Positions 1 through 5,230 of a stretch of 5,230 nt of DNA are shown here, in pieces. This stretch comes from Prevotella sp. (GTDB lineage: Bacteria; Bacteroidota; Bacteroidia; Bacteroidales; Bacteroidaceae): positions 1 through 5,230 of the forward strand of contig JAJPYV010000332.1 in the NCBI GenBank assembly GCA_021204735.1. The letters are read 5' to 3'. The position numbers and the translations under genes are program-made. Each line of letters starts with the position of its first letter. Within the stretch, counting starts at the first letter, position 1. The notes under the pieces were generated by a model. The model had not been told where the DNA came from. It saw nothing but the letters and a program-made list of their open reading frames with translations, and did not search any database.

Positions 1-395
1 TATATAAATTCGGAGAACAGATAGGACTTGCTTTCCAGTTGCAAGATGATTACCTTGATGTTTATGGCGACCCAGCAGTTTTCGGTAAAGCGATAGGAGG
101 AGACATACTTTGCAACAAAAAGACATTCATGCTTATAAACGCCTTCAACCGTGCCGACGATACACAACGGAAAGAAATAATGAAATGGGTAACCGCAGAG
201 ACATTCGACCCCAAAGAAAAAATTGCTGCCGTAACCGATATTTATAACAAATTAGGTATCAATAATTTAGCAGAGGAGAAAATAGAATATTATTTTGCTG
301 AAAGTCGTAAATACCTCGCTGCTATCAATGTGAGTGATGAGCGCAAGACTGTTCTTACGGAATATACAAACAAGATGATGAACAGGAAATATTAA
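1..395 (+). CDS. trans-polyprenyl diphosphate synthase, C-terminal part (5' end outside window)
   Basis: This enzyme family condenses isopentenyl diphosphate with an allylic diphosphate to make the isoprenoid chains used for quinones and for the undecaprenyl carrier pathway; it acts in the cytoplasm. The frame is open from the left edge (first full codon at base 3) and gives 130 visible residues, roughly the last 40% of a family that is usually about 300-325 residues long. The residues [17 protein letters not shown] carry the second aspartate-rich motif DDxxD (bases 45-59), which binds the Mg-diphosphate of the substrate. It is followed by the family's usual [12 protein letters not shown] lysine/threonine segment. 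The TTG at base 39 lies inside the conserved FQLQDD motif and is not a start. The first Asp-rich motif and the chain-length-determining residues lie outside the window, so farnesyl, geranylgeranyl and longer-chain synthases cannot be told apart. The tatD-family gene follows after 15 nt, so co-transcription is likely. Confidence 0.93.
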   Translation, partial: YKFGEQIGLAFQLQDDYLDVYGDPAVFGKAIGGDILCNKKTFMLINAFNRADDTQRKEIMKWVTAETFDPKEKIAAVTDIYNKLGINNLAEEKIEYYFAESRKYLAAINVSDERKTVLTEYTNKMMNRKY

Positions 396-410
396 GAGCA
401 ACCAAAAAAT

Positions 411-1196
411 ATGAAATTCATAGATACCCATACCCACTTAGACGGACACGAGTTTGACGAGGACCGTGACGAGGTAGTGGCTCGGGCAAAAGCAGTAGGA
501 GTGAGCAAGGTGTTCGTTCCCGCGATTGACCTGCCCTCTGTAGAGACAGTACTTGCAACATGCAAACGCTATCCAAGTTTTGCCTACCCGATGCTCGGAC
601 TACATCCAGAGGAAGTAAAGGCCAACTGGCAAGAAGTTTTGGCAAAAATGAAAACACTTTTAGATGCACCAAACAATCCATTCATTGCCGTTGGAGAAGT
701 AGGATTAGACTACTATTGGAGCCGTGAATTTGAGAAAGAACAATTGCTCGTTTTCGAGGAGCAAGTACGTTGGAGCATTGAATACCACCTGCCATTGATG
801 ATACATTGCCGCAAAGCACAGAATGAAATGGTAAAACTATTGCGGAAATACGAGAAAGACCTGCCAGGCGGTGTGTTCCATTGTTTTACAGGGAATGAGA
901 AAGAAGCAGCAGAATTGCTTTCATTCGACCGTTTTGCTCTCGGTATCGGTGGTGTACTGACATTTAAGAAATCCCATTTGCCAGAAGTATTGACAACTAT
1001 TCCGATTGAGAGAATAGTGCTTGAAACCGATTCCCCATACATGGCACCAGTGCCTATGCGGGGCAAACGCAATGAAAGTTCATTTGTGACACACGTGTTA
1101 GAAAGAATCGCACAATGCTATGGGATTAGCAACGAGCAAGTTGCAGATATTACAAATAAAAATGTTGAGAGAATTTTTAAAATCACAGTTGACTGA
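411..1196 (+). CDS. tatD: TatD family metal-dependent hydrolase (putative DNase)
   Basis: This is a complete protein of 261 residues, the normal length for the TatD family of TIM-barrel metallohydrolases, members of which have metal-dependent DNase activity; it should be cytoplasmic. All expected metal ligands are present: H7 and H9 in the N-terminal DTHTHLD motif, E96 in VGEVGLDYYW, H132 in LMIHCRKA, H157 in GVFHCFTG, and D207 in VLETDSPYMAPVP. The start is the ATG at 411, which places DTHTHLD at residue 5 as is usual. The 15-nt leader after the upstream stop is A-rich with no Shine-Dalgarno sequence, which is normal in Bacteroidota. The gene is probably translated from the same mRNA as the polyprenyl synthase. 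The TGA stop (1194-1196) falls inside the first copy of a direct repeat array. The family assignment is firm. Which paralogue this is (TatD, YcfH or YjjV type) and its physiological substrate are not settled, so the symbol is at family level. Confidence 0.95.
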   Translation: MKFIDTHTHLDGHEFDEDRDEVVARAKAVGVSKVFVPAIDLPSVETVLATCKRYPSFAYPMLGLHPEEVKANWQEVLAKMKTLLDAPNNPFIAVGEVGLDYYWSREFEKEQLLVFEEQVRWSIEYHLPLMIHCRKAQNEMVKLLRKYEKDLPGGVFHCFTGNEKEAAELLSFDRFALGIGGVLTFKKSHLPEVLTTIPIERIVLETDSPYMAPVPMRGKRNESSFVTHVLERIAQCYGISNEQVADITNKNVERIFKITVD

Positions 1197-1266
1197 CCCG
1201 ATAAAGCCATTTCTGACCCGATAAAGCCATTTCTGACCCGATAAAAGGTTTGGCTGACCCGATAAA
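1193..1266. repeat. array of four direct repeats (core ctgacccgataaa) in helical phase
   Basis: The 13-bp core ctgacccgataaa occurs exactly at 1193, 1213, 1233 and 1254. The first two units are perfect 20-bp copies of ctgacccgataaagccattt. The third keeps the core but has the different 8-base spacer aggtttgg, making it 21 bp long. The fourth is the core followed by unrelated sequence. Spacings of 20, 20 and 21 bp are about two helical turns, so the cores face the same side of the DNA. The first copy includes the last base of the final tatD sense codon and its TGA stop. Each core contains TGA and TAA, so the array closes all three + frames. The array lies between convergent genes, which makes a promoter role for either unlikely. 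It could be an iteron-like binding array, a member of a dispersed intergenic repeat family, or a simple tandem duplication. I saw no further copy of the core in the window. Confidence 0.9.
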
Positions 1267-1316
1267 TTCTCGTTTGTATCAGACTACTGTAAAAGTACCA
1301 GTAATATTATAGTCAT

Positions 1317-1357
1317 AAAAAATGCCACAGCACTTAAAATTCGCGCTGTGGCATTTT
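1317..1357. terminator. bidirectional intrinsic terminator between convergent genes
   Basis: A perfect 13-bp inverted repeat pairs aaaatgccacagc (1319-1331) with gctgtggcatttt (1345-1357), leaving a 13-nt loop. Read on the - strand it begins 4 nt after the stop codon of the large gene, and the hairpin ends in a run of six T (complement of 1317-1322), the classical rho-independent form. Read on the + strand it ends in TTTT and would stop transcripts from the polyprenyl synthase-tatD unit. The - strand terminator is the more convincing because of its longer T run and immediate position after the stop. Confidence 0.88.
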
Positions 1358-1361
1358 CTAC

Positions 1362-4300
1362 TTATTTGCTTGTTTTCACTATCTTTCGGTATAAAGTTTC
1401 ATCGCCCGCTTTGGCTGTTACCACATAGATGCCGTCTGGCAGTTTCGAGACATCTATTGCAGTTCCATTAGCCACGTCGCGTTTAACCATTACATTATAA
1501 GCACCCATATCAGTGATTGTAACTTTGTCAACGGCATCACTGTTACTCGAAACATACAGTTTGTCGGAAACAAGAGTAGGCCATACTTTCAAAGACGATA
1601 CATTTACGTTATTGACAAAACCACTCTCCTCACCGATATTCAATGCATACGGCAGCAAGACACTGCCCAACTTTGTTTCGGCGAAAGGTTCGCATTCCTT
1701 TATGTCATATTCTATATCAGCATCATCAACAGCTTTGAAAGATATTTCCTCGCCATCTTCCCCGAAGATAGTCATCATCAGTTTGCCGTTCACGTAAGAG
1801 CCTATGCCACGACATTCAGAGCCACAGAAAGCACCAACAACATATTCATCAGCAGCAGTCACAGTACCCTCGTTGTAAAGATCAGCCACTAAGCACATCA
1901 CGTTAGGATATTCATATTTATCCACAGCCCACGGAGCCACACTCGCAAGTTTTTTACCATAGAGAGCATTCGCTTTCGAGACTATTGACGTGTTGTAAAC
2001 AATGTCTTTATCAGAGCCCGAATAGTAGAGGTAACCCTTTCCAGGTACCATTGTTTCCAATGTTCCAGTCCATGTGCCATCGGAATATTCCACAAAACCG
2101 TCTCTACCTATCAGATAGTCATCCTCGTCAGGCTGCACATTAGCAAGAGCCTCAGATATACTCATTGTCTGATCAATAGGGTAGCCTATCCAGTTCATGC
2201 CAGCCTTTATGCTTATCGGCATTGTAGCATTGAAAGCATAACCATTAAATGAGTGTTCCGTGTCAGCAGATACACACACTTTATATGAAGATTCAGGAGA
2301 CAACTCAGTCAGGCTTCCACTCAGGACACCGCCCTGCTCGCTCACGAGTTCACTTGTCTGTCCAACAATACTTGTCGCATTCTCCGCCATATCTGAACAA
2401 GGAATGCTTGTTTCCATATTGTGTGAGATCCAGTTCCAGCCCTCGTGCAGATTAATAACCAAAGAGACAGTCTTAATCGTGTAAGAGAAAGTTACAGTCT
2501 CGCTTTCGTCCATACCATCAGAAACAGCCATAGCCTTTATTGTCATATCTTCTGTAATAGGGATAGGGTTCTCATATACCATGCGAGTTCCACTTTCATC
2601 GCACGGACATGAGCCGTCGGTAGTGTAATAAATCACTGCACCCTCCGTCTCGCAAGAGAGAGCCACTTCAGTGTTGCGGTAAACGGCAGTTCCAGAGGCA
2701 CGTGAAGCCACAGGCGCTGCGGTCTGTTCCGTAATCGAGGTACTAACCTGCACAGTAGAGAGACAAGTTACATCAGCGTCTAAAAGTGAGAATGTTATCA
2801 CTGCCGAGCCAGGCAGTTCACCTGTTATCGTTATAGTAGCCTGCCCTGCATCGTTCAATGTCAGAGTGTCGGTAGATATAGAAGCTATCATAGGAGAAGA
2901 AGACGTTGCAATCACCTGTTTACCTATAGCAGCATCGTAAGGCAATGCACTTACCGTCAAATTCTTTGTGCCACCATAAAGCACGGTTACTAATGAATCA
3001 GCCACTAAACTCTTGACTTCTTTCTCAACGTCAAATGCCTGTGTATAGTCATTCTCCATTTGTAATCCCGCATAACTCTTAACTTTACGGCTTACAGTTA
3101 ACACTACCTCGTCTGTCAATGACAGGGCTGTTTCAGGTACAAAGCGCACTTTCGAGGCGAATGTGGTCTCCTCGCCCTCGTATGCTTCCTCTTCGTCTTG
3201 CAGAATTACTGTTCCTGAAACATTCTCGCCGTTCTTGGTCAACATAATGTTGTCTGTGGTAAGAGATTCTGGCATCATATATTTGTCAAACTCCACTTCC
3301 ACACCTTCTTCGTATGCACGTGCTGCAATCACCTCCGGCTGCTTGTTCTGAGTTATCGCTATGTTTATGTCCAACTGAGGAGGAGGCACTGGCAACCAAT
3401 CGCTGTAAGTAGTCTGATAACCATCTTTCTCAAACTTCACTTGCCACAATCCTTGCGGTACATCCCACTGGTACATTCCGTATTCGTCTGTGAACAACGG
3501 GTTTTCCTGCGCATATTCAGCAGCATCCCATAGTACGACATTCTCATGCAAGTCACCGTACATATCTTCCACCGTCTCCTTGTAATATGCCGTAGCTGTT
3601 ACGCCTTCCACACGATTTGACGATACGCCTTCATAGACGTAACCGGAGGGGTCGATAGATGGGTCGGCGTCAGCGGAACCTGATGGGTATGCTCCGCCAT
3701 TTGACCCTTTGTCTATAGGCTCACAGTCTGGGCTACTATTTACCATCTTCTTAATTTCTGCTTTTCGCTTATTGTCATCATTTGTATAGCTCGTATTCCA
3801 GTACTTAAGCCCTTCGTCAGCTGCGAATGCAGCCAGTCCAATTGCTAAAGAGGCTCCAAATGATAATCCTGATGTAAATGTACTACCTATTTGGATAGCT
3901 GTCAAAGCGCCTCCGCCTATTGTTTTTAAAACTTGCCTCCGTACATATTGAGCCTTATAGTCTTTCGCCTTATCAATTATACGTTCCGCTTCTGAAGGAC
4001 TACATAGAGTTCCTATTTGCTCTATTAGGTCATCCCAGGCGTTTCCTTGCTTCCGACCCTTTTGAATGTCACTACAAAGATTTGCTAAGCCAATAACTCC
4101 ATTGAGTAATCTTGCTCCAACTTTTACACTATTTGCAATATTTCCTGCACATTTTGCAGAATTTGAATATCCTTCAGTTTCTTTTTGAAGTAGATTAAAA
4201 ATCTCTTCCGAATTATCTCCCGCTTCTAAACTTATCTTTTCTGCTATTTCACGACAAAGTTCAGCACTGGCTTCCCTGTATTTTTTGATAGTATTTAATT

Positions 4301-5230
4301 CGTCTAATATAGTAGTTGCAGCAATGCCTACCGGGTTTATATATTTGTTTGCAAAACCCAACACATTGTCGATAATTGCATTATAGCCAGCTTCAGTATT
4401 AGGATCTTGATCTTTTAGAAATGGACTCGTATCTATGGTAATTCTGTCTCCGTTTTCTCCATTTTTCAATTCCAATTTTGATGTATCATCTCCATTATCT
4501 CCATTGTTCCCATTATCTCCTCCATTGGTCCCATTATCCCCATTGTTTCCATTATCCCCATTGGTCCCATTATCCCCATTGTTTCCATTATCTCCATTGG
4601 TCCCATTATCTCCATTGGTCCCATTATCTCCATTGGTCCCATTATCTCCATTATCTCCTTCATTATCTACAACTGTCCATTTTCCGCTTTGCTTCAAATA
4701 TTCCTCAGGATTTGTAGTTTCCCCATTTTTGTAATAAGTAATTGAAGATTTATCATCAATTGGTATTGTGTACTCTCCGTTTGGCAACACTTCATTATTA
4801 TCAATCATATCAATAAATTCTTCTACCTTTTGAACATCGGAATTGTTTGAACGGTAATTATCATCAATATATTGATTTACTATGTCTATGAAATCGTCAA
4901 CAGAGTTATTACCACCAGAATCATTGCCTATTCTTTTAACCCAAATAGTATATAAATATTCAACACCCTCTTCTATCTTTGCTTTCATTTCATCACTTAA
5001 ATTGGATGCCGCTTCTATTGAGTCCGATATTTCTTCTATTCTGTTTTCATCAATTTCTTCCTTTGATAATTCATTGAAAAATTCGTCGTACAGATCTTGC
5101 AGAGTAATTATTTGCTCATCCTCCGTTTGAAGGGCTTCATTGATTTCATTATTATAATCTTCCAGAACAGTATCATCGTATGTCATTGTCGTACTCGACT
5201 CAAAATCAACGCTTACGTTTACTGGAATAT
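1362..5230 (-). CDS. large multidomain T9SS-secreted surface protein, N-terminus outside window
   Basis: The frame ends with TAA at 1362-1364 and is open to the right edge. The first ATG (5184-5186) would give 1274 residues, but 14 further in-frame codons without a stop precede it (IPVNVSVDFESSTT) and the ATG protein has no signal peptide, which an exported T9SS cargo needs. The true start is therefore upstream and the gene is partial. Residue numbers here count from that ATG. Order: acidic helical region (1-130), short beta-like part (131-175), collagen-like Gly-X-Y tract (177-234), helical module with a hydrophobic segment (262-493), carboxypeptidase-regulatory-like domain (about 513-612), two Ig-like domains (616-817), chitobiase-C/Fn3-associated domain (823-904), GWNWI pair (906-1068), sorting-associated module (1080-1185) and T9SS type A sorting domain (1197-1274). 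No catalytic motif was recognised; adhesion or another surface role is inference. The terminator follows directly. Confidence 0.9.
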   Translation of the reverse strand, partial: IPVNVSVDFESSTTMTYDDTVLEDYNNEINEALQTEDEQIITLQDLYDEFFNELSKEEIDENRIEEISDSIEAASNLSDEMKAKIEEGVEYLYTIWVKRIGNDSGGNNSVDDFIDIVNQYIDDNYRSNNSDVQKVEEFIDMIDNNEVLPNGEYTIPIDDKSSITYYKNGETTNPEEYLKQSGKWTVVDNEGDNGDNGTNGDNGTNGDNGTNGDNGNNGDNGTNGDNGNNGDNGTNGGDNGNNGDNGDDTSKLELKNGENGDRITIDTSPFLKDQDPNTEAGYNAIIDNVLGFANKYINPVGIAATTILDELNTIKKYREASAELCREIAEKISLEAGDNSEEIFNLLQKETEGYSNSAKCAGNIANSVKVGARLLNGVIGLANLCSDIQKGRKQGNAWDDLIEQIGTLCSPSEAERIIDKAKDYKAQYVRRQVLKTIGGGALTAIQIGSTFTSGLSFGASLAIGLAAFAADEGLKYWNTSYTNDDNKRKAEIKKMVNSSPDCEPIDKGSNGGAYPSGSADADPSIDPSGYVYEGVSSNRVEGVTATAYYKETVEDMYGDLHENVVLWDAAEYAQENPLFTDEYGMYQWDVPQGLWQVKFEKDGYQTTYSDWLPVPPPQLDINIAITQNKQPEVIAARAYEEGVEVEFDKYMMPESLTTDNIMLTKNGENVSGTVILQDEEEAYEGEETTFASKVRFVPETALSLTDEVVLTVSRKVKSYAGLQMENDYTQAFDVEKEVKSLVADSLVTVLYGGTKNLTVSALPYDAAIGKQVIATSSSPMIASISTDTLTLNDAGQATITITGELPGSAVITFSLLDADVTCLSTVQVSTSITEQTAAPVASRASGTAVYRNTEVALSCETEGAVIYYTTDGSCPCDESGTRMVYENPIPITEDMTIKAMAVSDGMDESETVTFSYTIKTVSLVINLHEGWNWISHNMETSIPCSDMAENATSIVGQTSELVSEQGGVLSGSLTELSPESSYKVCVSADTEHSFNGYAFNATMPISIKAGMNWIGYPIDQTMSISEALANVQPDEDDYLIGRDGFVEYSDGTWTGTLETMVPGKGYLYYSGSDKDIVYNTSIVSKANALYGKKLASVAPWAVDKYEYPNVMCLVADLYNEGTVTAADEYVVGAFCGSECRGIGSYVNGKLMMTIFGEDGEEISFKAVDDADIEYDIKECEPFAETKLGSVLLPYALNIGEESGFVNNVNVSSLKVWPTLVSDKLYVSSNSDAVDKVTITDMGAYNVMVKRDVANGTAIDVSKLPDGIYVVTAKAGDETLYRKIVKTSK
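1365..1601 (-). other. T9SS type A C-terminal sorting domain
   Basis: The last 79 residues have the layout of the Por secretion system C-terminal sorting domain. They begin with LKVWPTLVSDKLYV, where the family usually has V-Y-P-N-P. Then come KVTITDMGAYNV, the conserved IDVSKLPDGIYVVTAKAG turn, and a basic end, YRKIVKTSK. In this family the domain directs a periplasmic protein through the outer membrane by the type IX system, after which it is usually cleaved and the cargo fixed to the surface or released. The N-P pair of the first motif is replaced by T-L, a modest departure that still keeps the hydrophobic pattern. Confidence 0.88.
1632..2471 (-). other. two GWNWI repeats plus sorting-domain-associated module
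   Basis: Two related units start with LHEGWNWIS (residues 913-921) and IKAGMNWIG (993-1001), exactly 80 residues apart. Each ends in a matching GxL-x-P-x-x-x-Y stretch (957-968 and 1041-1052). After them, residues 1080-1185 hold a beta module with VGAFCGSECRGIGSYVNGKL and GEDGEEISFKAVDD. Modules of this look often precede the T9SS sorting domain in Bacteroidales surface proteins. Their function is not known to me; they probably act as a stalk or presentation unit next to the membrane-proximal C-terminus. Confidence 0.65.
2475..3650 (-). other. beta-sandwich scaffold: CarboxypepD-reg-like, two Ig-like, chitobiase-C/Fn3-associated domains
   Basis: Four beta domains follow each other. Residues 513-612 (GYVYEGVSSNRVEGVTATAY through GMYQWDVPQGLWQVKFEKDG) look like a carboxypeptidase-regulatory/Cna-B-type domain. 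Residues 616-720 (VEVEFDKYMMPESLTTDNI, RFVPETALSL, YAGLQ) fit the SbsA-type bacterial Ig domain (Big_5). Residues 724-817 look like another bacterial Ig domain (Big_2-like), less certain. Residues 823-904 (VIYYTTDGSCPCDESGTR, YENPIPI, TIKAMAVSDGMDESETVTFS) fit the chitobiase C-terminal/Fn3-associated family, with a CPCDE insertion. Such domains are usually non-catalytic spacers or carbohydrate-contact modules in extracellular proteins. The assignments rest on motif recognition only. Confidence 0.7.
3708..4484 (-). other. helical module of unknown function with long uncharged Gly/Ala-rich segment
   Basis: Residues 235-493 are mainly helix-like, with five cysteines (311, 346, 371, 395, 488). 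The segment 422-456 contains no charged residue and is rich in Gly and Ala, with glycines at 424-426, 434, 440, 444 and 450. It is flanked by basic residues before (YVRRQVLK) and acidic ones after (DEG). This could be one or two membrane-inserting helices or a buried helical hairpin. In a secreted protein it is unusual, because such segments can interfere with export. I do not recognise a family. The DNA (for example 28% GC by hand count at 4141-4200) is AT-richer than that coding for the C-terminal scaffold. Confidence 0.55.
4485..4658 (-). repeat. collagen-like Gly-X-Y tract encoded by 9/18-bp tandem repeats
   Basis: Residues 177-234 consist of 19 Gly-X-Y triplets, almost all GDN, GTN or GNN, with the last GDD. 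There are fifteen triplets in phase, one extra Gly at residue 222, then four more. Collagen-like glycine periodicity is clear, but there is no proline, no lysine and no arginine, so a classical collagen triple helix is doubtful; a flexible, possibly Ca-binding or glycosylated spacer is an alternative. At DNA level the unit ccattatctccattggtc (given as + strand) occurs three times without change at 4585-4638, flanked by copies that differ mainly at wobble positions of Gly codons. The perfect copies point to recent expansion and the diverged ones to older units. The tract separates the acidic N-terminal region from the helical module. Confidence 0.9.
4659..5230 (-). other. acidic N-terminal region of the large protein, family not recognised
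   Basis: The visible N-terminal part, including the 14 codons upstream of the first ATG, is rich in Glu and Asp and has a predicted helical pattern (for example LYDEFFNELSKEEIDENRI, residues 32-50). It is followed by the short beta-like stretch NGEYTIPIDDKSSITYYKNG (136-155). It has no cysteine and no membrane segment. The DNA is AT-rich: by hand count the line 4861-4920 is 30% GC and 4981-5040 is 35%. I do not recognise a domain, and the true N-terminus with its presumed signal peptide is off the window. Confidence 0.6.

Noticed and set aside
39..395. A separate small gene starting at TTG 39
   Set aside because: The codon lies inside the conserved FQLQDDYLD motif, and the frame is open to the left edge with further family residues.
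418..1072. Two antisense open frames opposite tatD (418-681 and 713-1072)
   Set aside because: They have no recognisable domain and lie wholly within a well-conserved complete gene, so they are shadows.
1193..1266. Direct repeats as a small CRISPR array
   Set aside because: The spaces between the 13-bp cores are only 7-8 bp and two of them are identical, so there are no spacers; no cas gene is present.
1285..1303. Short inverted repeat tactg/cagta as a second terminator
   Set aside because: The stem is only 5 bp with no extension and no T run. The 13-bp stem at 1319-1357 explains termination.
1513..3351. Small + strand open frames opposite the large gene (for example 1513-1797, 2249-2484, 3163-3351)
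   Set aside because: They have no domain features and sit opposite clearly conserved Ig-like and sorting-domain coding sequence.
4435..4734. Open + strand frame with Ser-Pro-Leu repeats across the Gly-X-Y tract, and a - strand frame of Met-Glu-Ile repeats
   Set aside because: Both are by-products of the 9-bp repeat, which lacks stops in several frames. The Gly-X-Y frame is continuous with the recognisable large protein.

Overview
The window looks like chromosomal DNA from a member of the Bacteroidota, most likely the Bacteroidales (Prevotella- or Bacteroides-like). The reasons are a moderate-to-low GC content, an A-rich leader with no Shine-Dalgarno sequence before the second gene, and a very large extracytoplasmic protein that ends in a type IX secretion (T9SS) sorting domain, a system confined to this phylum.

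Left part (1-1196, + strand): the 3' end of a trans-polyprenyl diphosphate synthase gene, then after 15 nt a complete TatD-family metal-dependent hydrolase. The tight spacing suggests one housekeeping transcription unit. The middle (1197-1361) is a short convergent intergenic region. It holds four direct repeats of a 13-bp core at 20-21 bp spacing, the first of which contains the tatD stop codon, and then a perfect 13-bp stem that can act as a terminator in both directions.

Right part (5230-1362, - strand): one reading frame fills the rest of the window. It encodes a multidomain secreted or surface protein whose true start lies beyond the right edge, because the frame stays open through the first ATG to the end of the window. 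From N to C it has: an acidic helical region; 19 collagen-like Gly-X-Y triplets made of Gly, Asp, Asn and Thr; a helical module of unknown function with a long uncharged Gly/Ala-rich segment; a carboxypeptidase-regulatory-like domain; two bacterial Ig-like domains; a chitobiase-C-terminal-like/Fn3-associated domain; two 'GWNWI' repeats; a module often found next to the sorting domain; and the T9SS type A sorting domain. The N-terminal part is clearly AT-richer than the C-terminal scaffold, which suggests a mosaic gene.

The two halves of the window show no functional link. The most distinctive items are the unrecognised N-terminal module with its collagen-like tract and hydrophobic segment, mounted on a standard T9SS scaffold, and the small phased repeat array. 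Neither is shown to be a new system from sequence alone.
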